DNA of 64,000 bases. Origin: an uncultured Bacteroidia bacterium. GTDB lineage: Bacteria; Bacteroidota; Bacteroidia; Bacteroidales; F082. Both the position numbers and the translations under genes were made by a program. Shown piece by piece: positions 24,869 through 34,972 of the stretch. Under the pieces are notes generated by a model. It saw only the letters and a list, made by a program, of their open reading frames with translations, had not been told where the DNA came from and searched no databases. The DNA is taken from contig CADCJI010000003.1 of assembly GCA_902801625.1 (NCBI GenBank), positions 62,001 through 126,000 of the forward strand, in the 5' to 3' direction. Each line of letters starts with the position of its first letter. Within the stretch, counting starts at the first letter, position 1.

Positions 24869-25514
24869 AAAGCATGTATTTTTCACCGTTAGACATCACA
24901 ATTCCCACAAAACCGTTTTCATAGTTGTAGAAAATGGTTTCGGCATGAATCAATTCGTCATCATAATTATAATAGTCTGTTTTCAACTTGAAAACATCCT
25001 TGTAATAACGACCATTAACTTCCAATGAATCAATAATTTCGCAATCAGAATGATCATCGCCGATGAAAGGCAATTTTGCACTGCCGACAGCAAAAAGGTC
25101 AGCCTTTTTATACCAAGGCTGCATTTCCTCTTCATTCAGCATGTAAGCATTTGATAAAGAAATGCTCAAGTCGAAAACCGGATACTTGGGTTTACAAGTA
25201 GTCATGTCCACTTCGTACTCATAATAATAGTCAGGAGCAGGCTCGAAACGAGTTGGCACAGTGCCGTAACCCTCGCTTGAAGTTTTGTGTCGATGGCGTT
25301 CCACCTCAAATTCGATGATGACCTTACTTGTTTCGTGCTGCATACGAAACACGTCGCCGTTTTGGTAAGGAACGGTAGCCAGATACTGTTCGGGGATGCG
25401 TCCCAAGTCGATGTGAACTGGCTCCTTACTCGGACAAGCCGTGAGCAGCAGCAACATCACCCCGAAAACTGCCGAAGTCGCCACTTTTCTGAAAAATCGT
25501 TTCTTCGTTTGCAT
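24858..25514 (-). CDS. Putative lipoprotein
   Basis: 218 residues from ATG 25514. The signal peptide ends in lipobox LLLLTAC at about residue 27. The mature part is acidic and Tyr-rich (YYYEYEVDMTT) with no known domain. The promoter box TATTTTTG lies at 25543-25550. It is co-transcribed and overlaps with the second lipoprotein; the two look like an old duplication. Confidence 0.65.
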   Translation of the reverse strand: MQTKKRFFRKVATSAVFGVMLLLLTACPSKEPVHIDLGRIPEQYLATVPYQNGDVFRMQHETSKVIIEFEVERHRHKTSSEGYGTVPTRFEPAPDYYYEYEVDMTTCKPKYPVFDLSISLSNAYMLNEEEMQPWYKKADLFAVGSAKLPFIGDDHSDCEIIDSLEVNGRYYKDVFKLKTDYYNYDDELIHAETIFYNYENGFVGIVMSNGEKYMLYED

Positions 25515-25690
25515 AATTGATACGCTTTTAAGTTTTCGGTTGCAAAAATATGGCAAATTATGCCTCAAAATCCAAGTTTTTGGGGCATTACAAACTTTTG
25601 GAAAACCTGCACATTGATTCCCAACGCATTACGTTTTTCGATTACAATATTTCTATTTGCAAAAAAGCGGACAAATTTCCGAAAAATATG

Positions 25691-25698
25691 TATTTTTG
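25691..25698 (+). promoter_or_regulatory. TAnnTTTG -7 box of the SPFH gene
   Basis: TATTTTTG, 23 nt before the ATG at 25722. Confidence 0.5.
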
Positions 25699-25721
25699 CC
25701 AAAACTTAAAACAACAGCAAT

Positions 25722-26540
25722 ATGAATCAACCTTACACTAACATCAACATCAACCCTAACAAAAAGAAAATCGGACGTTACATCGTTTGGGGCATTGTAG
25801 GACTCTTCGCCATCCTCGTGTTTTTCTCCTCTTTCTACACCATCCGTTCATCGGAACGCGGTGTGCTCGCCACCTTCGGCAAGATGAGTGACGAGGTCAT
25901 TGGAGACGGTCTTCACATGAAGATCCCGTTCATACAGACCATCAAACGCGTGAATGTGCAGCAGAAGAAGTTTGACGGCAAAGAAAACAGTTACACCCGC
26001 GACGTGCAGACCTCGGAGGTGGAATACACCATCAACTACGACCTCGTACGCGAGAATGTCAGCAAGCTGATGAAGAACGTGGGCGACGACTACCACAACC
26101 GCATCGTGGTGCCTTTCATCCGCTCTGCCATGAAACAAAGCTTTGGTAATTTTGCGGCAACAGAAATCGTTGAAAACCGTGACGCAGTACGTCGTGAAAT
26201 CGAGATTTCTCTGCGGGAGGCTCTTGACAGCAACTATTTCATGAATATTCAATTCCAAATCACCAACATCGACTTCGACGACGACTTCGAAACCGCCATC
26301 AAGGAGAAACAGGTTGCCGAACAGAACGCCTTGAAGGCCAAGAACGTCACCATCCAAGTGGAAGAGCAGGCCAAGCAGACCAAAATCAAGGCCCAAGCCG
26401 AGGCCGAGGCCATGAGCATCAAGGCTGCTGCCTTGGAGAGCAACCCCAAGCTGGTGAACTACGAAGCCGTTCAGAAATGGGATGGCAAAATGCCCCAGTA
26501 CATGTTGGGCAACTCAGTGCCTTTCATTGATTTGAAGTAA
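25722..26540 (+). CDS. SPFH/prohibitin-like membrane protein
   Basis: 272 residues. One membrane helix (YIVWGIVGLFAILVFFSSFY, about 19-38) is followed at once by the prohibitin-type IRSSERGVLATFGKM and GDGLHMKIPFIQTIKRV. The SPFH domain spans about 38-200 and a coiled coil rich in Ala, Glu and Lys about 195-240 (KEKQVAEQNALKAKN, AEAEAMSIKAA). Such proteins build ring scaffolds at the inner membrane that hold proteases like FtsH or organise lipids. Single gene with its own promoter. Confidence 0.9.
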   Translation: MNQPYTNININPNKKKIGRYIVWGIVGLFAILVFFSSFYTIRSSERGVLATFGKMSDEVIGDGLHMKIPFIQTIKRVNVQQKKFDGKENSYTRDVQTSEVEYTINYDLVRENVSKLMKNVGDDYHNRIVVPFIRSAMKQSFGNFAATEIVENRDAVRREIEISLREALDSNYFMNIQFQITNIDFDDDFETAIKEKQVAEQNALKAKNVTIQVEEQAKQTKIKAQAEAEAMSIKAAALESNPKLVNYEAVQKWDGKMPQYMLGNSVPFIDLK

Positions 26541-26550
26541 AAGACTATTG

Positions 26551-26680
26551 AGATTCCCTTCAGGGAATGGAATGTTATCATCAATCAATACGCGGCGGCG
26601 TTTAGAGCTTACGACCTGCTAATTTGTTCATGCCACCGCTTGATAAACCATGGCTTAACTCCATTCCCGTAAGGGAATCT
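26551..26680. repeat. 130-bp MITE-like element
   Basis: The terminal 20-mers AGATTCCCTTCAGGGAATGG and CCATTCCCGTAAGGGAATCT are inverted copies with two mismatches, and each arm is itself a small hairpin (TTCCC/GGGAA). No coding frame inside. No matching transposase in the window. Confidence 0.65.
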
Positions 26681-26741
26681 TTTGAGACACTCGCAAATAC
26701 AAAGTTTAATCTTAAACAATTACTTGAACACATACTATAAT

Positions 26742-29700
26742 ATGAAAAAACTAACTTTACTACTCGCCCTATTTTTGGGCACTTTCCAATGGGCTTTTGC
26801 CGCTCCTCTAAAGAACATCCCTGTTCGCCTCACCCAACCCGATGGCCAGGTCATCGAATGCTTTGCCTCGGGCGATGAGTTCTACAACTATGTGCATGAT
26901 GCCAACGGCTTCACCTTCGTGAAAGACAAAGACGGCTACTATTGCTATGCGATTCATGACAGTAAAGGTGAAGTGGTCGCCTCCACATACCGCGTCAACA
27001 GCGTTGACCCTGCCAAGGTTGGGCTTCAACCTTACGTGAAGATTTCCGAAAAGGCCTATCAGCAGCGTCGTCATGAGCGCGAGCAACACATCAAGCCCAT
27101 CAAACGGCCCAAAAACCGTGAGATCAACCATGGCATTTACAACAATTTGGTCGTCTTCATCCGTTTTGCGGGCGACACTTATCACAGCACGCATTTTTCA
27201 ACCGTCGACTCGATGTTCAATGCCTCGAACTACGAGTCCATCTCGCTGCGCAACTATTTCCATCATGCTTCCTATAATCAACTCGACATCCGCTCCTATT
27301 GCTACCCCGAACCCGACGGCGAGACCATCCTTTCCTACGAAGACGACTATCCGAAAGAATACTACATGCCTTTCGACCCCGTGACCAATCCCTTGGGTTA
27401 TCAGGAAGGTGAAAACGCCGAACGCGAGTTCTCTTTGTTAGAGCGCGCCATCTACTATGTGGCCGACCAAGTGCCCGACACCCTCGACCTCGACTACAAC
27501 GATGACGGCATGGTCGACAATGTGGTATTTGTCATCAAGGGTCAGCCTGGCGAATGGGCATCATTGCTCTGGCCCCATCGTTGGTGCATCTACGACCGTT
27601 ATGTGCCGCTGAACGGCCTTCAGGTTTACGATTTCAACTTCCAACTTGAAATCGGAGACTATTTCAATGTCAGCACACTTTGCCACGAGATGAACCATTC
27701 CTTGAGTGCACCCGACTTGTATCACTATAACGATGGTCCTGATCCAATAGGCCCTTGGGACCTCATGGGTGGCACCGCCGAGCCTCCGCAACAGATTGGC
27801 GCCTACATGAAACACAAATACGGCAACTGGATCAATGACATTCCCATCATCGACACCTACGGCACCTACGAGTTGGAAGCCGACTCTTGGGAGGGCAACC
27901 GCCAAAATGCCTATATGATTCAGCTTACCAACGACCAGTATCTCTGCATCGAATACCGTAGCCGCCGCGACTTGTTTGACTCTTATATACCTGATGGCGG
28001 ATTGCTGATTTACCGCATTGATACCCGTTTCAACGGCAATGCTGGCTATAACGGCTACGACCAATTCGATGAAGTCTACCTTTTCCGTCCTGGTGGCAAT
28101 ACGTACAACGAAGGCTCCCTCCTTGACGCCAACTTTTGCGCTGAACGTAATAGGACAGAATTCAACCAGAACACTGACCCTCGCCTCTTCCTCACCAACG
28201 GACAGTCTATCGACTGGCAAGGTTCCATCTACAACATCAGCACAAGAGGCAACCGCATGAGTTTCACCTACGGCCCACTGGACCACATACCCGCGCCGAC
28301 CCATTTCATCGCCCATGTCAACAGTCTGTCGCATCAAGTGGAGTTGTCGTGGGATGCCATGCCTGATGCAAATGGCTACAAGGTCTATTGTGATGGCGTT
28401 GAAGTGGCCGCTCAACTCACGGATACATTTTGGATTTATCCCTATTCCGAGGCGGATGCCGGCTATCACACCTATCGTGTAGTTTCGTATCAAGGCGATA
28501 TGTTGTCAGACTATGCCGAGCAATGGGTCATTTTAGGCAACTACGAAACCCTCCATCTCACCATCACTTCCGATTCTCCCTTTGGCACCAAAGGCGGCGA
28601 GTTGGAAGTGAGTTTCGACCATCCACAGATGCCTACACAGTATTTCACCATTTACGAAGGTAGCTTGAAGGATGCCGAACTATATGTACCCGCTAACACC
28701 GAGGTCACTTTCCGCTGGAATCCAGGCTTCGACCCTGACAGTGAAGGTATCCACCTCATGGCCAAGCATTTCAACGAAAACGGCGAAGGTACCATTTTTG
28801 ACCTCGACCGTCCCCAAGCTGGTGTGGTGGCCACCTATACCGTAGCCGACTCTAGCTTAGGCTTAATCGCCCCGCAGCATCTGACCGCCACCTCCAACGG
28901 CCAGAGCATCCAACTCAAATGGTCAATGCCTACTGAAAACCACAGTTTCGACATCTATCGCGACGGCAGAAAGATAGCTTCACAAGAAAGCTACGGCTAT
29001 CTCGATGACAAGTTCACGCGTTCGGGCACCCATAACTACCATGTGGAAACCACCATCGGAGACAATTCCTCGTGGAACCCCGACAATTTAGCCTATGCCA
29101 CCGCGATGAACTACTATTGCGAGCCGCCGCAAAACCTTGAAGGCACCTACGACGACGGCCATGTGGAACTCAGCTGGGAAGCACCCGAGTCGGTCGGGCA
29201 AGGCATGTTAGCCTACGACGACAACGAGTTTATCGAAAAAGTCGCTAATAACAAATGGGGCATCAAGATTGAGCCTAACCTCTTGGCTCATTTTGCTGGC
29301 CATCCGCTCACACATCTCGAGATGTTCGACTGTTCCTCAGGACATTACACCTTTACCATTTACAATGGCGTGACGGCCCACGACAGCACAACCCTTTACG
29401 AACAGGGACACGACATGGAAGCCAGCCATAGCTTCGTGAAGTTCGCCTTGGACGAGCCCGTCGAGTTCGATCCCACACTCCCTCTGTGGATTTGCGTCTC
29501 TACCTCAGGTGTCGCCAAACCCATCCCCTGCTGCAACTATGTCGGCGAGAGCAACAGCTGCCTAGTCAAACAAGGTTCCACATGGAAACCCGCTATTGAT
29601 GCCGGACTGCACCGTTCTTGGTTGCTGCGTGCCTATACCAGCCCCATCGACGGTGGCAGCGACTTCACCTACAACGTCTATTGGGGTCCGGAGGAAGGCG

Positions 29701-30101
29701 GCGATGAACAGCTGTATCTGGGTTACGAGAACCTCATGTCCACGCAAGCCAGCTACAACACCACTGAGAACCAGAGATACAATGTGACCGCTATCTGGAA
29801 CGGTCGCGAGACCGAGCTCTCCAACACCATCTATCTCGGTCCGAGTGTAGGCATTGAGGAGACAGTTGCACAAGATGACACCTTTGTAGCCTATCCCAAC
29901 CCTGTCAGCGACCAACTCACCTTGCAAGGTGAAGGGCTACGCCACGCCAGCCTCATCTCCATCACGGGAGCCACCGTTTTCGACAGTGACATTAGTGGCG
30001 ATGGGTTTGTGATTGACATGGAAAGAATGCCTCAAGGCCTTTATCTGCTGAGGGTTCTCTCAGATGAAGGAGTGAAAGTTGAAAAAGTGGTGAAGAGGTA
30101 A
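26742..30101 (+). CDS. Secreted M6-family metalloprotease with type IX secretion C-terminal domain
   Basis: 1119 residues from ATG 26742, with a signal peptide ending near ...WAFAA. The M6 (immune-inhibitor-A-like) catalytic domain spans about 120-420 with zinc motif HEMNH at 315-319 and downstream DLMGG. Two or three fibronectin-III-like and jelly-roll-like segments follow (for example SLSHQVELSWDAMPDANGYK and GQSIQLKWSMP). The end is a type A T9SS sorting domain: YPNPVSDQLTLQGEG, then GLYLLRV and a basic tail. So it should be exported by type IX secretion and attached to the surface or released. Target proteins unknown. Confidence 0.9.
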   Translation: MKKLTLLLALFLGTFQWAFAAPLKNIPVRLTQPDGQVIECFASGDEFYNYVHDANGFTFVKDKDGYYCYAIHDSKGEVVASTYRVNSVDPAKVGLQPYVKISEKAYQQRRHEREQHIKPIKRPKNREINHGIYNNLVVFIRFAGDTYHSTHFSTVDSMFNASNYESISLRNYFHHASYNQLDIRSYCYPEPDGETILSYEDDYPKEYYMPFDPVTNPLGYQEGENAEREFSLLERAIYYVADQVPDTLDLDYNDDGMVDNVVFVIKGQPGEWASLLWPHRWCIYDRYVPLNGLQVYDFNFQLEIGDYFNVSTLCHEMNHSLSAPDLYHYNDGPDPIGPWDLMGGTAEPPQQIGAYMKHKYGNWINDIPIIDTYGTYELEADSWEGNRQNAYMIQLTNDQYLCIEYRSRRDLFDSYIPDGGLLIYRIDTRFNGNAGYNGYDQFDEVYLFRPGGNTYNEGSLLDANFCAERNRTEFNQNTDPRLFLTNGQSIDWQGSIYNISTRGNRMSFTYGPLDHIPAPTHFIAHVNSLSHQVELSWDAMPDANGYKVYCDGVEVAAQLTDTFWIYPYSEADAGYHTYRVVSYQGDMLSDYAEQWVILGNYETLHLTITSDSPFGTKGGELEVSFDHPQMPTQYFTIYEGSLKDAELYVPANTEVTFRWNPGFDPDSEGIHLMAKHFNENGEGTIFDLDRPQAGVVATYTVADSSLGLIAPQHLTATSNGQSIQLKWSMPTENHSFDIYRDGRKIASQESYGYLDDKFTRSGTHNYHVETTIGDNSSWNPDNLAYATAMNYYCEPPQNLEGTYDDGHVELSWEAPESVGQGMLAYDDNEFIEKVANNKWGIKIEPNLLAHFAGHPLTHLEMFDCSSGHYTFTIYNGVTAHDSTTLYEQGHDMEASHSFVKFALDEPVEFDPTLPLWICVSTSGVAKPIPCCNYVGESNSCLVKQGSTWKPAIDAGLHRSWLLRAYTSPIDGGSDFTYNVYWGPEEGGDEQLYLGYENLMSTQASYNTTENQRYNVTAIWNGRETELSNTIYLGPSVGIEETVAQDDTFVAYPNPVSDQLTLQGEGLRHASLISITGATVFDSDISGDGFVIDMERMPQGLYLLRVLSDEGVKVEKVVKR

Positions 30102-30104
30102 TCC

Positions 30105-30302
30105 TCAGAACTCCTCTTCGCGCACAATGCCCATGAATCCGAAGAGGCAGAGCAAGAGATAGACAGGAAGCAATCCCACCAGGAAGGAGATGATACCACC
30201 CTTCCAGGTGGGTTTGTTCATTACAGGGCGTCCCATGGCCTTCGCCACCATGATGCCGACAATAGTCAGCGCGACCAATACTGTTGCAATGATTAACCAC
30301 AT
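30105..30302 (-). CDS. Small two-helix membrane protein
   Basis: 65 residues from ATG 30302 (the TTG at 30311 is less likely). Helices LIIATVLVALTIVGIMVAK and SFLVGLLPVYLLLCLFGFMG flank a short basic loop (GRPVMNKPTWKGG). Not recognised. Convergent with the M6 gene, three bases apart. Confidence 0.5.
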   Translation of the reverse strand: MWLIIATVLVALTIVGIMVAKAMGRPVMNKPTWKGGIISFLVGLLPVYLLLCLFGFMGIVREEEF

Positions 30303-30736
30303 AATGCTCAATTGTTTTTGTTAGATTCGGCTTTGGAGATGCAATAATCGTACCAGAACAGTAAAGGCTGAAAATGTTAATCTTGTAGCTCAGCCGCCAT
30401 GTCATGCCTTTAGGTTTTTCTTTCTCTAACCGAAAAGACCCGAACTTTGCCGAAACCCTTCGGATACTTCGGATTGGTTCGGTTAGAGATTGCTCTCTTG
30501 TGCATTACAGCAGCCATGTCATGCCGACGAGGGCTAGTACGAAGGCGGGCAGCTATGGCGGCGGCACCTAGGAATCTGCCCACCTTATTATAAATACCCG
30601 ACATTGCATATCGGGGTGAGGTAGGGACGTCCTTTCAGGACTATGGAAGCCTATCCAAGCTGGCACCAGGAATTTGATTACCATAGATAAAGTGGCTGGC
30701 ATTTTGCTTGGCTGCAAAAAAAATCAAAAAACATCG
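30303..30736. other. Intergenic region with degenerate repeats, no gene seen
   Basis: No convincing coding frame. It holds an 11-bp perfect inverted repeat, CTCTAACCGAA (30424-30434) and TTCGGTTAGAG (30478-30488), with further CGAA/TTCGG words between, and two copies of GCCATGTCATGCC. It looks like decayed repeat sequence. Confidence 0.5.
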
Positions 30737-30766
30737 GACTAGTTTTTTCTTCAAGGAGCCTCTATT
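30737..30766 (+). promoter_or_regulatory. Proposed ECF promoter motif F: GACTAG-N17-CTCTATT
   Basis: GACTAG at 30737-30742, 17 nt, CTCTATT at 30760-30766, ending 80 nt before the ATG at 30847. Preceded by CG as in the other GGACTAA copies. One base differs from GACTAA in the other five. A housekeeping TACTTTTG box lies at 30824-30831, so two promoters may serve this operon. Confidence 0.6.
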
Positions 30767-30846
30767 GGTTGAGTTTGACAAATTAAATGTTCAACACAAT
30801 CGCAATCGTCTAATTGAATTTTGTACTTTTGCAAAAAATTTTATCA

Positions 30847-32772
30847 ATGCGTCGTGATATGAAAACGGTAAAACTAGTTTTATCTTTTATTTTCCTATTG
30901 TTTGGCTCAATTGCTTACGCCCAAGACATAGATAACATTGAAGCCAATCTCAAAACCATGGATAAAATCATCAATGACTCAGAGCATTATCTTCATGAAA
31001 CTGCCAAAGCTGAGTCATACGAAAAGGCCATTGACAAGGCATTAGGCATGTTGGCACGACAGATAATGACAAATGTGCAAAGTGAAAGCACAATGGTCAT
31101 GAAGGAAGAAAACCTTAATGGCGAAATAACCAGCTCCATAACCTTTTCCAACGTAACCAATACAATATCTGATGTCAGCATGTCAGGCTATCAATCCCTA
31201 ATGGTTGGCAAGCCTACGAAAAAGACCAATAAATATACGGCATTTGTCTACATCAGTGCCGAAAGAGCATCAAAAATCGTCGAAGACCTGAAACAAGCAG
31301 AAATCGAAGAAGCACTCGAAAGGAAAAAAAAGCTTGACAACAATGTCAATTTCTACTATACACAAGGTTTGAATTCCTTGGAAAAACTACGCATTGGCAA
31401 TGCACTGAAGTTTTTCTATTCCGGATACATCATTTCATCAGGCACTCAAGCCACCATTGATAGAGACGGTGAACAGCCCGCTGATGTCGTGTTCATCCAA
31501 CTCCTTGACGAAACCTTGCACAACATCTCAATAATATGCGAAGATGAGGATAATTTAGGCAAGAACCCTACAATTTACAAGAAACAATTGGGATTCTATT
31601 ACCACACAAGCGACAACGTCCTCAAAAAATTGGATGGCCTGGATTTCAAATACAACGATGGAAACAAGTATGTCAACGGCGCTCATGTACGCGATGGCAT
31701 AAGCATTGCAGAACTAAGGCGCGACCTTAATAATATCCAACTATCTTGCATCTATGCCTTCGACATCAATGAACTGGATCCCGTAGTGAGGGAAGCATTG
31801 GAAAGCAAGACTATCAAAACTTTATCCATATCCTCTGCTGACAAAACCGTTGAATGTCATCTTGAAACGACTCCAAAAGTAGAATTCGATGGTGAAATCG
31901 CCACATTTGAAGAGGAAACCGACCCCATCCAGTCTGTCAAAGAACAAGACATTTCACGCTTCGACCATCTCACCGACATCATGATTGACATCGAAGATGC
32001 CATAAGAAACAACAAATACAATTCGGTGAAACCTTATTTCACTGAAAACGGCTTCGACTGCTTCGACAAACTGATTCGTTATGGTAATGCTTCCATCATC
32101 GAAACCCCTTACCGTTATGACTTTATCGACTTCGGCGACTTGATCATCTGCCGCAGCATTACCATGCAATTCAAGTTCAAGAACAACAAGCAATTTGTGG
32201 AAAATGTCACATTCCGTTTCAACAAGGAAGACCAAATCGAGTCGTTGGCCTTCACCTTGACGGACATTGCCCAACACGATATCATGGACAACGAAGATTG
32301 GAGTCGCGATTCCAAAATCACCCTGCTAACCTTTATGGAAGACTACCAAACGGCATACGCTTTGAAACGTTTCGATTATCTCGAGCAAATCTTCTCCGAC
32401 AATGCCCTCATCATCTCCGGCTACAAAGTGATGAAGAAAATAGACGGCGATGGGATAAAGTATAAGAATCAAATCCATTTGGACACGCTTTCCAAGTCAC
32501 AATACATGGCCAAATTGCGCCGACACTTCGGCAACAAAGAATATATCAACCTGAATTTCACCGAAACCGATTTCACCCAAGCCTCGAGCCTGAAGGATAT
32601 CTTCGGCATTAGATTACGGCAAGAATACTATTCCAGCAATTACAGCGATGAGGGCTATTTGTTCTTGTTGGTCGACCTGAGAGAGGAACTACCCGTCATC
32701 CACGTAAGGGCATGGCAGGAAGACAAACTGCCCCTCAAGAAACTTATCAGTCTTAGAAATTTCCGTTTTTGA
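30847..32772 (+). CDS. Secreted LPP20-like protein A (long paralog)
   Basis: 641 residues from ATG 30847 (30859 also possible), with a signal peptide ending FGSIAYAQ. The N-terminal third resembles LPP20-like domains: an amphipathic Ala-rich helix with LARQIMTNVQSES and strands TFSNVTNTISDVSMSGYQ and YTAFVYISAERA. A middle domain follows with DFKYNDG. The last 260 residues have two NTF2-like stretches: YFTENGFDCFDKLIRYG and EDYQTAYALKRFDYLEQIF, with CRSITMQFKF between. The same order occurs in the paralogs at 43.6 and 47.2 kb. It probably acts in the periplasm or at the outer membrane; biochemical role unknown. Co-transcribed with PEGA protein A. Confidence 0.75.
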   Translation: MRRDMKTVKLVLSFIFLLFGSIAYAQDIDNIEANLKTMDKIINDSEHYLHETAKAESYEKAIDKALGMLARQIMTNVQSESTMVMKEENLNGEITSSITFSNVTNTISDVSMSGYQSLMVGKPTKKTNKYTAFVYISAERASKIVEDLKQAEIEEALERKKKLDNNVNFYYTQGLNSLEKLRIGNALKFFYSGYIISSGTQATIDRDGEQPADVVFIQLLDETLHNISIICEDEDNLGKNPTIYKKQLGFYYHTSDNVLKKLDGLDFKYNDGNKYVNGAHVRDGISIAELRRDLNNIQLSCIYAFDINELDPVVREALESKTIKTLSISSADKTVECHLETTPKVEFDGEIATFEEETDPIQSVKEQDISRFDHLTDIMIDIEDAIRNNKYNSVKPYFTENGFDCFDKLIRYGNASIIETPYRYDFIDFGDLIICRSITMQFKFKNNKQFVENVTFRFNKEDQIESLAFTLTDIAQHDIMDNEDWSRDSKITLLTFMEDYQTAYALKRFDYLEQIFSDNALIISGYKVMKKIDGDGIKYKNQIHLDTLSKSQYMAKLRRHFGNKEYINLNFTETDFTQASSLKDIFGIRLRQEYYSSNYSDEGYLFLLVDLREELPVIHVRAWQEDKLPLKKLISLRNFRF

Positions 32773-32796
32773 TTATTCCGACAAATCATACTAGTT

Positions 32797-34965
32797 ATGA
32801 AAAAACTTTTACTTATCAACCTGTTTCTTCTTGCAGCATCCGTTACCTTATTTGCCCAAGACTATAAAGTCCAGAGTATTGAGTACCTTCCAGATGTACT
32901 GAAGGCACAACTCGAACAGCGGACGGAAAAGCCGAACAGCGGACGGAAATGTGCAGTTTTGCAAATCGCCACCCAGAACATCTCGGTAGAAGACCGAAGC
33001 TCATTCGAATTCACTTCCGATTTGGGATCCTTTATCCCAGAAAAGAGAATCGAAAGCAGTCTATGGATGCTTTGGGTTTCGCCAGGAATCACCTATTTGA
33101 CCATACATAGCAATTTAGGAGTCCTTGACATCTACTTCCCTGATTATCTTCCTGACGAAATAGAGAGTCTCAAAACCTACCGAATCACCGTTGTGGGAAC
33201 AAGACAAGTCACCCCTCCTCCTACTGAATCTACGAGTAACAGAGGCTACGGATCGTGCAAAATTGTCTTCATCCCCACTCCAAACGATGCTGTCATTTAC
33301 CTTAATGGTGACTCCCTCGTTGGCACAGGAAACAGAACCGTACCCACCCACCCCGGTGCCAATAATTGGAAAGTGGAACATCCCCTATTCCATCCTACGG
33401 AAGGAACCATCGATCTTGCCAAAGGGAAAACCGATACCTTATTTATCAACCTTGACCCTGCATACGGATACATGGAAATCCGTGAAGACTATAAAATAGA
33501 TGAAAGTGAAGAGCTAAGTGTTTATTTAGACGGGGTGCTGAAAGGAAAAGTGCCTTACAAAAGCGAAAAACTACCTCAAGGCTTTCACGAAGTAACCTTG
33601 AAAGCTGGCGACACCATCAAAGCATTGAGCCAAATAGAAGTCAAGGAGCATTTTGTGAGCATCAATAGAGCCGATGAACTTTGTTGGAATTATGAAAAAA
33701 CACACAATTCCACTGGCAATCTTGACTTCGAGACGGACTCTTCATTCATTGTCAAACCCACACGGTTCTATCCCATTACTGGTAAACTCACCATCAATTC
33801 CATTCCACAAGCAACCATCAGCATCGACAGTATCGACTATGGACTCACCCCGGTAACTCTTGACAACTTGTCGGTGGGCTCCCACAGAATCGAGTTATCC
33901 GCCGCCAACTACACCCCCCTCATTCAAGAAGTCAATGTGGAGGAAGAAAAAGAGACGCCTTATCTGTTCAGCCTGAGTCATTCATGTTTTGCCACAATCA
34001 TTTCAGACCAGGAAGGTGACCGGGTCTTTATCGACAGCGTTTTTGTTGGCGAAACTCCTGTGACCATCGAGAGACCTTATGGTACTTATTCTGTTCTCTT
34101 ATCTCGTCTAGGGCAAAGTAGCGAAGAGGGAGAAATTACTTTGACACCCGACAACCTGGAGCCGACCTTCGATTTCTCGTTTGGCCAAACTGTAAACGTT
34201 GAATCGGGTGACCGTAGGGCTAAGCTATACGTTGACAATGATTATATATGCCGTGCTCCCAACGCTGTGTATATCCTAAACGGGCAACATACGCTAAGAG
34301 CCGAGCGTGGATGGGCTGTTGGCGAACAAGACATCTTCATATCCAGAGATAACCCCATCGGCAACATCAACATCGAGACCCATACCCAAAGCCCAACATC
34401 TTTTCTATCAGACGGGGCCTTTTTCTTCACGGGCAATCTAGGTTTTCTCAACAAAGGGGGCAAAACCGTTTATGGCCTCAACATTGGTGACATTTGCAAA
34501 GGCGGTCAGGCTGGATGGTATTTGAGCCTCATGACGAACACCGACATGATCAGCCAATTATACAACCAAAACTACTCTGTGCTCGATGCCTATTTAATGG
34601 CAGATGAAGCGGGCAATGCCATCTACGGACAATCAAATTCCTATACTGGAGAAAGGACGCTCATCCGAGCCTCGGCACTTTTCGGTGTAGCCTTGAAAAT
34701 AGCCGGACCCGTTTACCTAAGAATTGGTGCCGGTTATGGACTCCGACGCAGTGCCTGGAAAAACACTGAAGACTCCTGGGTAATCATCAACCCAGTCAGT
34801 TGGCAAGACTTCGAAGGCTCCTTAGGATTGCAGTGCTGCATCTACAACTTCGTAATCAACGCTGATGCATTGATTCCCGTACAGGAAGTACTTACCAACT
34901 ACAAGAAAGTGGTCGAATTCAGGGTAGGTTTCGGATTCTGTCTGAAGCACAAGAAAAAGGACTGA
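32797..34965 (+). CDS. PEGA-module protein A with C-terminal barrel-like domain
   Basis: 722 residues with a signal peptide ending TLFAQ. Residues about 21-135 are a domain shared with the proteins at 42.4 and 50.4 kb (YKVQSIEYLPDVLKA, CAVLQIATQNI, LWMLWVSPGITYLTIH). Several PEGA-like modules follow to about 480 (AVIYLNGDSLVGTG, ISIDSIDYGLTPVTL, RVFIDSVFVGETPVTI). The last 180 residues alternate aromatic and Gly strands (FFFTGNLGFLNKGG, VYLRIGAGYGLRR) like an outer-membrane barrel half, similar to the end of the 42.4 kb protein. It may link envelope layers. 24 nt after the LPP20-like gene. Confidence 0.75.
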   Translation: MKKLLLINLFLLAASVTLFAQDYKVQSIEYLPDVLKAQLEQRTEKPNSGRKCAVLQIATQNISVEDRSSFEFTSDLGSFIPEKRIESSLWMLWVSPGITYLTIHSNLGVLDIYFPDYLPDEIESLKTYRITVVGTRQVTPPPTESTSNRGYGSCKIVFIPTPNDAVIYLNGDSLVGTGNRTVPTHPGANNWKVEHPLFHPTEGTIDLAKGKTDTLFINLDPAYGYMEIREDYKIDESEELSVYLDGVLKGKVPYKSEKLPQGFHEVTLKAGDTIKALSQIEVKEHFVSINRADELCWNYEKTHNSTGNLDFETDSSFIVKPTRFYPITGKLTINSIPQATISIDSIDYGLTPVTLDNLSVGSHRIELSAANYTPLIQEVNVEEEKETPYLFSLSHSCFATIISDQEGDRVFIDSVFVGETPVTIERPYGTYSVLLSRLGQSSEEGEITLTPDNLEPTFDFSFGQTVNVESGDRRAKLYVDNDYICRAPNAVYILNGQHTLRAERGWAVGEQDIFISRDNPIGNINIETHTQSPTSFLSDGAFFFTGNLGFLNKGGKTVYGLNIGDICKGGQAGWYLSLMTNTDMISQLYNQNYSVLDAYLMADEAGNAIYGQSNSYTGERTLIRASALFGVALKIAGPVYLRIGAGYGLRRSAWKNTEDSWVIINPVSWQDFEGSLGLQCCIYNFVINADALIPVQEVLTNYKKVVEFRVGFGFCLKHKKKD

Positions 34966-34972
34966 TTAACCA

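Noticed and set aside
27561-28493. 310-residue frame on the minus strand inside the M6 gene
   Set aside because: Antisense shadow of a protein with clear domains; no signal, promoter or family resemblance.
30410-30604. 64-residue minus-strand frame in the 30.3-30.7 kb spacer
   Set aside because: Arg/Ala-rich with no family signal; overlaps the degenerate inverted repeats.
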